NCBI GenBank assembly: GCA_002441265.1
Contig: DJVQ01000043.1
Coordinates: forward strand, 1 to 54,006
From: Syntrophaceae bacterium UBA6252
GTDB lineage: Bacteria > Desulfobacterota > Syntrophia > Syntrophales > UBA6807
Length of the DNA stretch: 54,006 bases
Direction of reading: 5' to 3'
Under the pieces are notes generated by a model that was not told the DNA's origin, searched no databases, and saw nothing but the letters and a program-made list of their open reading frames with translations. Position 1 is the stretch's first letter. Each line of letters starts with the position of its first letter. The position numbers and the translations under genes are program-made. Positions 17,487 to 25,274 of the stretch are shown here, one piece after another.

Positions 17487-18821
17487 TTACAGAACGGGCA
17501 GATACTTCTCCTGTTCGTACAGGCTCACATGGGTCCGGTAACGGTCCCATTCGATCTTCTTGTTCGAGATGAACTTGTTGAAGATATGGTCACCAAGGGC
17601 TTCCCGAACGAGATCGCTTTTTTCCGTCACCGCAATGGCTTCTCCGAGGCTTCCCGGGAGGGAGTCGATTCCCTTCTCCGCCCGCTCCGCTTCGGTCATT
17701 TCGAAAATGTCCTCTTCCACGGGTTCGGGAAGTTTGTACTTTTTCTCGATCCCCTTGAGGCCGGCGGCGAGCATGACCGCGAAGGTCAGATAGGGGTTGC
17801 AGGCCGGGTCGGGGCAGCGGAATTCCAGCCGGGTCGCCTGGGACTTTCCGGGCTTGTACATGGGCACGCGGATCAGGGCGGACCGGTTTCTCCGGGCCCA
17901 GGAGATGTAAACCGGCGCTTCGTAGCCGGGCACAAGGCGCTTGTAGGAGTTGACCCACTGGGCCACGACGAGGGAGAGTTCCTTGGCGTGCGTCAGAAGG
18001 CCCGCGATGTAGTGCTTGCCCATTTCGGAGAGGTAGTATTTGTCGCTGGAGCTGAAGAAGGCGTTCTCACTGCCCTTGAAAAGGGACTGATGGCAGTGCA
18101 TGCCGCTCCCGTTCTGGCCGAAGAGGGGCTTGGGCATGAACGTGGCGTACACCCCGTGCTTCATGGCCACTTCCTTCACGGTGAGGCGGTAGGTCATGGC
18201 GATGTCCGCCATCTTGAGCCCGTCGGTGTAACGGAGATCGATCTCGTGCTGGCTCGGGGCCACCTCGTGATGGCTGTACTCCACCTTGATTCCCATGTCC
18301 TCGAGGGCGAAGATCGTGTCCCGACGGAGGTCGCTCGCCACGTCGAGCGGCGTGAGGTCGAAGTATCCGCCGACATCCAGGATTTCAGGTTTTCCCGTGG
18401 CGCTCTTGAAATAGAAGAATTCGAGTTCCGGCCCCACGTAATAGGTCATGCCAAGATCGGCCGCCTTTTTCAGATTCCTTTTCAGGGCGTACCGGGGATC
18501 CCCCTCATAGGGCGTTCCGTCCGGTTTCAGGATGTCGCAGAACATCCGTGCCACGTTCGTTCCCCCGCTGGCCCGCCACGGCAGTATCACGAACGTTGAC
18601 GGGTCCGGCTTGGCCACCATGTCGCTTTCCTCGATCCGGGCAAATCCCTCGATGGAAGAACCATCGAATCCCATGCCTTCATCAAAGGCCCCCTCGAGTT
18701 CGTCGGGCGAAATGGAAAAACTTTTCAGAAACCCGAGAACGTCGGTAAACCACATCCGGATGAATTTGACATTCTTGTCCCGGACTTCCTTCAAGACATA
18801 CTCTTTGTCCATTTTTGCCAT
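17487..18821 (-). CDS. glnA: Glutamine synthetase type I
   Basis: 444 residues, the short GSI-alpha length. Forms glutamine from glutamate, ammonia and ATP. Signature regions: MGFDGSSIEGF, the metal-binding GPELEFFYF and SQHEIDLRY, GSGMHCHQSLF, NRSALIRVP and the C-terminal DRYRTHVSLYEQEKYLPVL. I see no NLY-type adenylylation loop and no GSI-beta insert, so it is probably not adenylylated but controlled by transcription and feedback. The ATG follows AGGAGG. It is the first gene after a clear sigma-54 promoter and heads the nine-gene run of glutamine-linked enzymes. Confidence 0.95.
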   Translation of the reverse strand: MAKMDKEYVLKEVRDKNVKFIRMWFTDVLGFLKSFSISPDELEGAFDEGMGFDGSSIEGFARIEESDMVAKPDPSTFVILPWRASGGTNVARMFCDILKPDGTPYEGDPRYALKRNLKKAADLGMTYYVGPELEFFYFKSATGKPEILDVGGYFDLTPLDVASDLRRDTIFALEDMGIKVEYSHHEVAPSQHEIDLRYTDGLKMADIAMTYRLTVKEVAMKHGVYATFMPKPLFGQNGSGMHCHQSLFKGSENAFFSSSDKYYLSEMGKHYIAGLLTHAKELSLVVAQWVNSYKRLVPGYEAPVYISWARRNRSALIRVPMYKPGKSQATRLEFRCPDPACNPYLTFAVMLAAGLKGIEKKYKLPEPVEEDIFEMTEAERAEKGIDSLPGSLGEAIAVTEKSDLVREALGDHIFNKFISNKKIEWDRYRTHVSLYEQEKYLPVL

Positions 18822-18851
18822 CGTCTGATTCCTCCTGTTTCGGATGAAATG

Positions 18852-18869
18852 CCTGCCCTTCGGCGCAGG
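18852..18869 (-). promoter_or_regulatory. Small hairpin in the glnA leader
   Basis: CCTGC-GCCGAAGG-GCAGG on the minus strand lies between the predicted sigma-54 start site (near 18874) and the glnA RBS. It has a five-base-pair stem with a GAAG-type loop. It may protect or pause the transcript; the role is unknown. Confidence 0.35.
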
Positions 18870-18884
18870 TTTCCATTACACCAA

Positions 18885-18900
18885 AGCAACGAAGATGCCA
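18885..18900 (-). promoter_or_regulatory. Sigma-54 (-24/-12) promoter of the glnA operon
   Basis: The minus strand reads TGGCATCTTCGTTGCT. It has GG and GC exactly 10 bases apart, against the consensus TGGCAC-N5-TTGCW. Transcription would start near 18874, leaving a leader of about 53 nt before glnA. The gene immediately upstream encodes a NifA-like enhancer-binding protein. I could not find a canonical TGT-N10-ACA NifA site in the 190 bp upstream. Confidence 0.85.
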
Positions 18901-18964
18901 GGGAGGGCTCGGGGGAAAATATCGTTATAAGTCTTCGGGATTACGGCTTAAAACAGGACCTTCC

Positions 18965-18979
18965 GTTCCCCGGGGGAAC
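18965..18979. promoter_or_regulatory. Palindrome GTTCCCCGGGGGAAC upstream of the glnA promoter
   Basis: Seven-base inverted arms (GTTCCCC/GGGGAAC) around a single G, about 70 bp upstream of the -24 element and 110 bp downstream of the nifA-like stop. It could be an enhancer-binding site for the activator or a weak terminator for the upstream gene (no U-tract follows). Unproven. Confidence 0.4.
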
Positions 18980-19087
18980 AAAGGCGGGCCTCCAATAGTC
19001 TACATTTCGGTAGGATATTGAAAAGGAAACTACGAAAGGGTGAAAGTGTCCCGACACATTCTTCCGGGGAGAAGGAATCCGCCGCGG

Positions 19088-20635
19088 TCACTTCCTGAAT
19101 CTTCGGGGGTCGATTTCGAACTTCCGGATCCGAAGCCCCAGGATCCGCTCCGTCACCTCCAGGAGGCGGGCGGCCCGGGCCACATTCCCCCGGCTCGTTT
19201 TCAGCGCGTCGATGATGAGATCCTTTTCCAGACTCTCCAGGGCACCCTGAAGCCCGCCCCGGTAAATGGTTCCGGAATAGATGGAGGTCTGGAGGGACGG
19301 GGGAAGATCGTATCCGTGCACGACGCCGTCGCTGCTAAGGAGAACGGCCCGCTCGATGCAGTTTTCCAGTTCCCGGACGTTTCCGGGCCAGTGGTAACTC
19401 ATAAGCATGTCCAGGGCATGGGTGCAGATCCGTACGATTTTCTTGTCGTTCAGCCGGGCATAGCGCTCCACGAAAAAGTCGGCCAGGAGGGGGATGTCCG
19501 TTTTCCTTTCCCGCAGGGGAGGAATGAAAATGGGGAAGACGTTCAGCCTGTAGTAGAGGTCCTCCCGGAACCGGCCCTCCTTCATCATGTCCTCCAGGCT
19601 GCGGTTCGTCGCCGCGATGACGCGGACATCGACGGGAAGGGTGCTCTCGCCGCCCACCCGCTCGAATTCCCTTTCCTGGAGCACCCGGAGGAGATGGATC
19701 TGGACCGCGGGGGGAAAATCCCCCACCTCGTCCAGGAAGATCGTGCCGCCGTGCGCCAGTTCGAACCGGCCCTTCCTCTGGAAGGCCGCCCCGGTGAACG
19801 CACCCTTTTCGTGACCGAAAAGTTCGCTTTCCAGGACCGTCTCGGGAAGGGCGGCGCAGTTCACCTTGACGAGCGGTTTGTTGGCCCTGAGGCTGTTGTA
19901 ATGGATGGCGTTGGCCACCAGTTCCTTCCCCGTTCCGCTTTCCCCGCGGATGAGAATGGTGGTGTTGCTCCGGGAAACCTGCGAGATCAGGTCGTACACG
20001 GCCTGCATCCCCCTGGATTTCCCGATGATGTTGGCGGGATGGAACCGTTCCCGAAGGCCGCTCCGGAGACGGAGGTTCTCCTGGATCAGGTGTTCCCGCT
20101 CCTCCATGGCCTCCTGGCGCATTTTCACCGCCTGGGCGACCATGGACGCGATGATGCTGAGAAGGCGCAGGTCCTCCTCAAGGGCGACGGATTCGGCGAA
20201 AAGACGGTCGGCGCTCAGGGTCCCGATGACCTCGTTTCCGATCTTGATGGGCACGCAGATGAAGGAAATGTCCTTCCGCTCCAGATTCTTCCTCGATCCG
20301 GTGCGGTTCAGGAAAAGGGGTTCCTGGGAAACGTGGGGGACGACGGCGGCCTCTCCCGTCTGGACCACCTTTCCCGTGATGCCCTCACCGACCTTGTAGC
20401 TCCCCTTTTGTTTCTCCATTTCCGACAGACCGTGGGCCGCCTCGATCAGGATCTCTCCCGTCCTCCGGTTCAGTAGGGTTAGCGTCCCCCGGGACATTCC
20501 CATCCGTTCCGCCAGGGAGCTGAGCACCATCCCCACCACGGCCCGAAGATCCATGCTCTGCCCCAGGAACTGGCTGATTTCCCAAAGAAGCCCAAGTTCC
20601 CGGACTTCGCGCTTTGCCTTATCCATCGCCTTCAT
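19088..20635 (-). CDS. nifA: NifA-like sigma-54-dependent transcriptional activator
   Basis: 515 residues. N-terminal GAF domain (about 20-175), central AAA+ domain with Walker A GESGTGKE, the sigma-54 contact loop GAFTGA, Walker B GGTIFLDEVGDF and WPGNVRELENCIERAVLL, and a C-terminal Fis-type helix-turn-helix (GNVARAARLLEV...RIRKFEIDPRRF). The RxRKFxIDPRRF ending and the GAF start are NifA-like rather than NtrC-like; there is no receiver domain. The Cys-x4-Cys linker of oxygen-sensing NifA is absent. No nitrogenase genes are in the window. It lies directly upstream of the sigma-54 promoter of glnA on the same strand, so it is the obvious candidate activator. Confidence 0.85.
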   Translation of the reverse strand: MKAMDKAKREVRELGLLWEISQFLGQSMDLRAVVGMVLSSLAERMGMSRGTLTLLNRRTGEILIEAAHGLSEMEKQKGSYKVGEGITGKVVQTGEAAVVPHVSQEPLFLNRTGSRKNLERKDISFICVPIKIGNEVIGTLSADRLFAESVALEEDLRLLSIIASMVAQAVKMRQEAMEEREHLIQENLRLRSGLRERFHPANIIGKSRGMQAVYDLISQVSRSNTTILIRGESGTGKELVANAIHYNSLRANKPLVKVNCAALPETVLESELFGHEKGAFTGAAFQRKGRFELAHGGTIFLDEVGDFPPAVQIHLLRVLQEREFERVGGESTLPVDVRVIAATNRSLEDMMKEGRFREDLYYRLNVFPIFIPPLRERKTDIPLLADFFVERYARLNDKKIVRICTHALDMLMSYHWPGNVRELENCIERAVLLSSDGVVHGYDLPPSLQTSIYSGTIYRGGLQGALESLEKDLIIDALKTSRGNVARAARLLEVTERILGLRIRKFEIDPRRFRK

Positions 20636-20667
20636 GCACCGTCCCCGTCGTTTTTTTGTTTCCGCGA

Positions 20668-20697
20668 ATCATACCATATTGTAGGATGTCTTTCCAA
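20668..20697 (-). promoter_or_regulatory. Possible sigma-70 promoter of the nifA-like gene
   Basis: The minus strand shows TTGGAA, an 18-base spacer and TATGAT, about 33-60 bases before the start codon. The match is modest and the spacer is one base long. Confidence 0.35.
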
Positions 20698-20727
20698 GAG
20701 ACCTTTTTTAATCTTTTCAAATTCCTC

Positions 20728-20757
20728 TTGAAGATTGGAAGAAATTTTATCTATAAT
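20728..20757 (+). promoter_or_regulatory. Sigma-70 promoter of the zinc-ribbon gene
   Basis: TTGAAG, 18-base spacer, perfect TATAAT at 20752-20757. The RBS GGAGGGG and the ATG at 20788 follow within 31 bases. Confidence 0.6.
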
Positions 20758-20787
20758 AAATGAAAAAGAAGCGGAGGGGTATCGAAC

Positions 20788-20958
20788 ATGCCGACATACG
20801 AATACAAGTGCCAGGCTAAAAAATGCGGCCACACCTTCAGCATGGTCCAGAGTATCCGGGAATACGAGCAAAAGAAAGTGTCCTGCCCGAAGTGCAAGGG
20901 AAAGAAAGTCAAACAGGTCCCCTCGACCTTCATCGCCAATACGTCCCGAAAAAGCTGA
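20788..20958 (+). CDS. FmdB-family zinc-ribbon protein
   Basis: 56 residues, beginning MPTYEYKCQAKKCGHTFSMVQ with a second CPKCKGKKVKQV knuckle. The pattern MPxYEYxC...CGHxF...CPxC is the FmdB/CxxC regulatory zinc-ribbon family (often annotated FmdB or YgaP-like small regulators). Four Cys residues fit one zinc site. It has its own promoter and RBS and is divergent from the nifA-like gene. The exact function of the family is unknown. Confidence 0.85.
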   Translation: MPTYEYKCQAKKCGHTFSMVQSIREYEQKKVSCPKCKGKKVKQVPSTFIANTSRKS

Positions 20959-21091
20959 CCGCCCTTTAATCCCCTCCAGTTTCCCGGGCGGATCTTCCCT
21001 CAGGAAGTCCCGATCCGGGGAGTGCACGTCCCCGCCGTGGTCCCGGGATTCCGCGGTCCCAAGGAAACGGTAGGGGACACACAGGCACGCC

Positions 21092-21379
21092 ATGATTCGT
21101 GAGAACTACGAAAACGTTCCCTGCGTCGGATGCGGATTCTGCTGCATCCAGGAGCCCTGCACCTACGGAAGATACGTCCACCGGGATGAGGCATGGGAAG
21201 GAGGGATCTGTCCCTCCCTTCGATGGACGGGATCCCGGTATGTCTGCTCTCTCGTTTCGCGGCGCGACCGATCGGGCATGTTCTACAGCCGCGAACTGAA
21301 GGTCGGGGAGGGCTGTCGATCCAATGCCAATCCCTGGAGAGTGGACGTCCGGCCGCGGCGGGGAAAAGACGATCACTGA
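21092..21379 (+). CDS. YkgJ-like Cys-rich metal-binding protein
   Basis: 95 residues. The N-terminal cluster VPCVGCGFCCIQEPCTYG, followed by CPSL, CSL and GCRSN cysteines, resembles the YkgJ/UPF0153 family (CxxCxxCC zinc/iron-chelating domain). The spacing CxxCGxCC is clear. It overlaps the convergent SNase-like gene by 7 bp at its 3' end. About 130 bp separate it from the zinc-ribbon gene upstream; co-transcription is possible. The function is unknown for this family. Confidence 0.7.
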   Translation: MIRENYENVPCVGCGFCCIQEPCTYGRYVHRDEAWEGGICPSLRWTGSRYVCSLVSRRDRSGMFYSRELKVGEGCRSNANPWRVDVRPRRGKDDH

Positions 21380-22107
21380 CCGCCCGAAAGGGTGTCGATA
21401 AAGCAGGAACCCGAGATGCCCCAGCGGCCGCCGCCGTCGCAGTATCCTCCGCAGCAGGGACAGGCCGTGTAGCCCTGCCGGACCGCCTCTTCCAGGCAGA
21501 TCCGGGAGGGAGTGCCCTCCATGCAGGAACAACCGTACACGTGATAGTACGTTCCGGAACTTCCCACGTAGACGTAGCAATCGCTTGCGCAGTCCGAATC
21601 CCGTGAGGCGTTTTTCAGGCCGCCGTCAACTTCGTCCTGTATGGACCGAAGGTCCCCGTCATATCGCCCATTGGGCGGCATGGCGGAAAAACGGGCCGCG
21701 CCCCGGCGGATCAGTTCGCCGTTGACGAACCGGTCGTCCATGAAGGCGTAGCGCAGAGAAAACCCCTCCCCGTCCCTGTCGAGAGCGTCACGCTCCAGCA
21801 GGACCGGTCCGTCCCCTATCAGACCGGCCAGCGTCTCCCGGGCCCTGATTTCGTCATCCCCGCCTTCGGGGACGGCGACGCCGATGAGGCGGACGGGAAT
21901 GCCGCCGGTTACCTCAAAGGAGGAACCGTCCAGAACCCTGGTGACGCTGTGGTACCCGTCGGGGCAGATCGGGGCGGGCGGCGCCGCGGCTGTTCCCGGC
22001 GCGGAGAGGAAAAGAAAGACGGCGAAAAGAATGGGACCGATCCGGCGAATCGTGGCGCACGCCTTACGCGATCTTGCGGAATTCCCTGGCTTATAGTTGC
22101 ATCTCAC
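21373..22107 (-). CDS. Degenerate SNase-like exported protein with a Cys-rich C-terminal domain
   Basis: 244 residues. A hydrophobic segment (about 24-40, IGPILFAVFLFLSAPGTAAA) looks like a signal peptide. Residues about 55-165 follow the thermonuclease (SNase, OB-fold) pattern: VTRVLDGSSFEV and IPVRLIGVAVPE. The calcium and catalytic acids of DGDT and GxDxPE are replaced (DGSS, VAVPE), and the catalytic Arg region reads DGEGFSLRYAF, so nuclease activity is unlikely. The C-terminus (YVYVGSSGTYYHVYGCSC...EEAVRQGYTACPCCGGYC) resembles the small Ada-like zinc-binding modules that end some SNase-like proteins. It probably binds a ligand or metal outside the cytoplasm. Confidence 0.65.
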   Translation of the reverse strand: MRCNYKPGNSARSRKACATIRRIGPILFAVFLFLSAPGTAAAPPAPICPDGYHSVTRVLDGSSFEVTGGIPVRLIGVAVPEGGDDEIRARETLAGLIGDGPVLLERDALDRDGEGFSLRYAFMDDRFVNGELIRRGAARFSAMPPNGRYDGDLRSIQDEVDGGLKNASRDSDCASDCYVYVGSSGTYYHVYGCSCMEGTPSRICLEEAVRQGYTACPCCGGYCDGGGRWGISGSCFIDTLSGGQ

Positions 22108-22240
22108 GCACCCACTCTATCAGATGAACGGCGCCCGCGCAATCCGGCTTCCCGTTTTGTCGATTCCCGCTACGGAAAATCGCGTCACGGGAAGGATCAT
22201 TTCCATCTTGAATTACATCGCTCTTTGTCCTATGTAATCC

Positions 22241-22363
22241 TGACGGCTTTGTTTCAAGAAGTCCATATGCCGCATCGCCCTTCACCCGTCGTCCCTGCGG
22301 CGTACCGGACGTGCGCCCCGGGATTCGGGCGCGTCGGCCTGGAAGCTTTTTTTATTTTGCCGT
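22241..22363 (+). repeat. Degenerate copy of the 110-120 bp MITE-like repeat
   Basis: It begins TGACGGCTTTGTTTCAAG and continues with GTCCATATGC, CGCATCGCCCTTCA, CCCTGCGGCGTACC, a GGGATTCGGGCGCG segment and GGCCTGGAAGCTTTTTTT. Each block corresponds in order to the better copies at 27.3, 36.8 and 53.9 kb. It lies just before the acyl-CoA ligase gene. The rest of the interval 22108-22454 shows no gene. Confidence 0.65.
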
Positions 22364-22454
22364 TCGGAAACAGCACCCTTTTGAATTTTTGCGGGTTCAA
22401 AATCCTAATCCGCTGAATCGGGAAAAAACTGCGTATCGAGGAGAACCGTCAACT

Positions 22455-24500
22455 ATGAACACCCTGTTTTATCCGGAAAGCATCGTTGTCGTCGGCGTTT
22501 CCGAGGAGAGAAGGAACCTGGGCAGGAACATCGTGGAGAATCTCGAGCGGTTCCGGTTTTCGAAACCGCTGTACCTCGTCGGCCACGACGGGGGCCGCCT
22601 GAAAGAAAGAACGATCCACCGCCGGATCGAAGACCTCGAGGAAACACCGGATCTCGCCGTGTTCCTGATCCCCGCGAAACACATCCCCGATGCCCTGGAA
22701 GCCTGCGGGAGGAAGGGAATCCGCTATGCCGTCATCGAAACGGCGGGATTCAACGAATTCGGGGGGGAAGGCGACGAACTGGGACGGAAGCTTCTCGATA
22801 CCGCCAGGAAATGGGGAATCCGTTTCGTGGGGCCCAACTGCATCAGCATCATCAACCTGGAGAACGGGATGACCCTCCCCTTCGTGCTCGTGGATCCCGC
22901 TCAGACCCGGAAGGGGTCCATCTCCATAGCCGCCCAGAGCGGCGGCGTGATCGTGGACAGCCTGAGGCTCCTCGCCCTGGAGAACCTCGGTTTCAACAAG
23001 CTTGTGAGCATGGGCAACAAAATGGACCTGAACGAAACGGACTTTCTGCGGTTTTTTCTTTCCGACAAGGGAACCTCCGTGACCGGCCTGTACCTGGAAA
23101 ACGTCTCCGCCGGCAGGGAACTCATGAACCTGGCCGCCGGAAGCGATAAGCCCGTCGTCGTCCTGAAGGCGAACACCAATCCCGGAAGCAACCGGATCGC
23201 CAAGTTCCACACCGCCGCGCTCGCCGGGGACGACGCCGTGGCCGACGCCGCCTTCCGCCAGGCGGGAATCCACCGGGTACAGAACATGCGCCAGTTCGTG
23301 GACGTCCTCAAGGCCTTCTCGCTCCCCCCGATCCGGGGGAACCGGCTCGGGGTGGTCTGCCGGTCAGGCGGCCAGGGCGTCATGCTCGCAGATGCCACCC
23401 ACCGGAACGGCTTCACCCTCGCCACCTTTTCCGACGCGTTCTATGACAATGTACGGCGGGGAATCCGGGCCGGCGTCATCCGGATGACCAATCCTCTCGA
23501 TCTCGGAGACGTCTTCGACCTCGACCGCCACATCGCCGTGATGGAAGATGCCCTCCAGGAAAAAGACGTGGACGGGGTCGTCTTCTGTCATGCCTATGTG
23601 TCCCGCCCGGAGATTCCCCCGACGGAGCGGCTGATCCGGGCCGCCCGGGAATTGAGCCAAAGGTACGACAAACCGGTCGTCCTCGTCATGCTCGCGGACA
23701 AGAGGGACTGGTTTCCCCTGAAGGAGGCGGAGGATTTCCCGGTTTTCTCCGAAGCCGACGACGCCCTCCGGGCGCTTCGTTTCGTCCTGGATCACCATAG
23801 AAACCGGGCAAGGAAAAACGGCGGAAGGGAAAACGCCCTCCCCTTTCCGTCCCCGGCCGTTGTCCCGCCCGGCGGTCCCTCCCGGCTCCTGTCTCCCGGG
23901 GATACTTTCGATCTTCTCGAAAGGGCGGGGCTTCCCGTGGCCCCCTTCGGGACGGCCGCGACCGAGGAAGAGGCCCTTGCGGCGGCGGAACGGGTGGGCT
24001 GGCCCGTGGCCCTCAAGGTGTCCTTCCCTCCGCTTCTCCACAAGACGGAGGCGGACGGCGTCCGCCTGGGACTCGGGAACGCGGAGGAACTGGTCCGGGC
24101 TTTCCGCTCCATGAAGGGAGAGGAATTCCTGGTTCAGAAGATGGTCCCTCCGGGCAGGGAGGTGATCGTCGGAGGAAAACGGGATCCCGAATTCGGTCCC
24201 GTGGTGCTCTTCGGCCTGGGGGGAATCTTTGTCGAAGCGTTCCGGGACGTGGCTCTCCGGGTGGCCCCTCTGGACGAGGAGGAAGCGGAGCGGATGATCG
24301 GGGAAATCCGCGGAGCGGTGCTGCTCGACGGTTTCCGGGGCATGCCGCCGGCGGACCGGAAGGTGCTCATCCGCGCCCTGGTTGCGGTCTCAAGGCTTCT
24401 GATGGACCATCCGGAAATCGTCAACCTGGACATCAACCCGCTCATCGTCGGGCCCGACGGATCGGGAGTTACCGTGGTAGACGGAAAAATCGAAACGTGA
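22455..24500 (+). CDS. Acyl-CoA (acetyl-CoA) synthetase, NDP-forming, fused alpha-beta
   Basis: 681 residues. The start at 22455 follows GAGGAG; the upstream in-frame extension runs through the repeat and is not protein-like. Domains in order: CoA-binding Rossmann domain (SIVVVGVSEERRNLGRNI), succinyl-CoA-ligase-like flavodoxin domains with the phosphohistidine region KFHTAALAGDDAVADAAFRQAG, and a C-terminal ATP-grasp domain (VALKVSFPPLLHKTEADGV, GLGGIFVEAFRDVALRVAPL, NLDINPLIVG). The enzyme converts acyl-CoA, NDP and Pi to the acid, CoA and NTP, a substrate-level ATP step suited to fermentation or syntrophy. The TGA stop is the first three bases of a repeat copy. Confidence 0.9.
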   Translation: MNTLFYPESIVVVGVSEERRNLGRNIVENLERFRFSKPLYLVGHDGGRLKERTIHRRIEDLEETPDLAVFLIPAKHIPDALEACGRKGIRYAVIETAGFNEFGGEGDELGRKLLDTARKWGIRFVGPNCISIINLENGMTLPFVLVDPAQTRKGSISIAAQSGGVIVDSLRLLALENLGFNKLVSMGNKMDLNETDFLRFFLSDKGTSVTGLYLENVSAGRELMNLAAGSDKPVVVLKANTNPGSNRIAKFHTAALAGDDAVADAAFRQAGIHRVQNMRQFVDVLKAFSLPPIRGNRLGVVCRSGGQGVMLADATHRNGFTLATFSDAFYDNVRRGIRAGVIRMTNPLDLGDVFDLDRHIAVMEDALQEKDVDGVVFCHAYVSRPEIPPTERLIRAARELSQRYDKPVVLVMLADKRDWFPLKEAEDFPVFSEADDALRALRFVLDHHRNRARKNGGRENALPFPSPAVVPPGGPSRLLSPGDTFDLLERAGLPVAPFGTAATEEEALAAAERVGWPVALKVSFPPLLHKTEADGVRLGLGNAEELVRAFRSMKGEEFLVQKMVPPGREVIVGGKRDPEFGPVVLFGLGGIFVEAFRDVALRVAPLDEEEAERMIGEIRGAVLLDGFRGMPPADRKVLIRALVAVSRLLMDHPEIVNLDINPLIVGPDGSGVTVVDGKIET

Positions 24501-24600
24501 CGGCTTCGTAAAAAGTGTTGCTCTGACCGTTCAAACGCTCGCGAAACCTGACGGCTTCGTAAAAAGCCCATACGCTGCGTTGCCCTTCTTCCCTCCTCTA
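24498..24600 (+). repeat. Tandem partial copies of the MITE-like repeat end
   Basis: TGACGGCTTCGTAAAAAG occurs at 24498-24515 and again at 24549-24566. The second copy continues into CCCATACGCTGCGTTGCCCTTCTTCCCTCCTC before it breaks off. The first copy contains the stop codon of the acyl-CoA ligase gene. The linking sequence (AAAAGTGTTGCT...CG.TCG..GAAAC) recurs at 53.88-53.92 kb, so this double structure is itself repeated. Confidence 0.85.
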
Positions 24601-24696
24601 ATTTTTTTTGCAGCGCGGTCTGAAAAACGTCGTCCGGCCCATTACAGGAGCGCAGATATAGAACAGGAGCGTCCCCGGAAAAGATCCGAAAAAAGC

Positions 24697-24725
24697 TTGA
24701 CTACGGACGCGGGCTCGCCTATACT
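24697..24725 (+). promoter_or_regulatory. Strong sigma-70 promoter upstream of the cold-shock gene
   Basis: TTGACT, a 17-base spacer and TATACT. Transcription should begin near 24732, about 177 nt before the cold-shock ATG. Confidence 0.8.
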
Positions 24726-24731
24726 TCGTTG

Positions 24732-24852
24732 GCATCGTACTCTGCAATGATACCATCAGGGTCTGCAGGGGGGCAATAAAAGTCAGGTTATACCGTGTAT
24801 GCTGCAAAGAAGACCACCATTGACCTACAACGGTAAATGGTGGTTTTTTTCT
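24732..24852 (+). ncRNA. Possible small RNA or attenuated cold-shock leader
   Basis: A transcript from the 24697 promoter would run about 120 nt and meet an intrinsic-terminator-like hairpin (24813-24844 plus U-tract). It would be either a free sRNA or the attenuated 5' leader of the cold-shock gene. No ORF with an RBS is seen inside. I do not recognise the RNA. Confidence 0.45.
24813..24852 (+). terminator. Intrinsic terminator or attenuator before the cold-shock gene
   Basis: ACCACCATT (24813-24821) pairs with AATGGTGGT (24836-24844), nine base pairs, followed by TTTTTTTCTTTC. Its place between the promoter and the gene makes regulated read-through likely. Confidence 0.75.
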
Positions 24853-24908
24853 TTCTGCCAGAACGGAAATCCGACTTTTAGAACTGCGCAAAAGGAGAGC
24901 CAGAATCG

Positions 24909-25115
24909 ATGGCAGAGGGAAAAGTAAAGTGGTTCAACGAGGAGAAGGGGTTCGGTTTCATCGTTAAAGACGATGGCAGCGACATTTTCGTACATTTCAG
25001 CGCCATCCAGTCCAAGGGGTTCAAGACCCTGAAAGAGGGGCAGAGGGTCCGCTTCGACGTCGGCGAAGGCAGGAAGGGTCCTGCGGCGACGAACGTCCAA
25101 ATCGTGGAAGAATAA
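24909..25115 (+). CDS. Cold-shock protein (CspA family)
   Basis: 68 residues, one cold-shock domain. RNP1 is KGFGFI and RNP2 is DIFVHFSAI; it starts MAEGKVKWFNEEKG. A single-stranded RNA/DNA chaperone. AAAGGAG precedes the ATG. It sits downstream of a strong promoter with an internal terminator-like hairpin, a long structured leader as in many csp genes. Confidence 0.95.
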   Translation: MAEGKVKWFNEEKGFGFIVKDDGSDIFVHFSAIQSKGFKTLKEGQRVRFDVGEGRKGPAATNVQIVEE

Positions 25116-25127
25116 CCGATTTGTAAA

Positions 25128-25158
25128 GCCGTCCGGAAACGGTCCGTTTCCGGGCGGC
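25128..25158. terminator. Hairpin after the cold-shock gene
   Basis: GCCGTCCGGAAAC (25128-25140) pairs with GTTTCCGGGCGGC (25146-25158), about 13 bp with one G-T pair, 13 bases after the csp stop. It lacks a clean U-tract on the plus strand (TTGTAAAAAAAG follows), so termination efficiency is uncertain. Confidence 0.55.
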
Positions 25159-25274
25159 TTGTAAAAAAAGCCCGGGAGGCCGGTTGCCCGTCTTCCTGAG
25201 CGAAGGGTGCGTGTGCGCCCGACGCGGCGAAGGGGGAGCCGTTCGCTGAATTCCGGGGGTTTGTTCAGGGGGGA

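Noticed and set aside
18901..19087. Canonical NifA upstream activator site (TGT-N10-ACA) for the glnA promoter
   Set aside because: I scanned the visible upstream region and found no exact match. The activator-promoter link rests on gene position only.
22311..22454. N-terminal extension of the acyl-CoA ligase frame
   Set aside because: It runs through a repeat copy and lacks family similarity; the ATG at 22455 has an RBS and matches the domain start.
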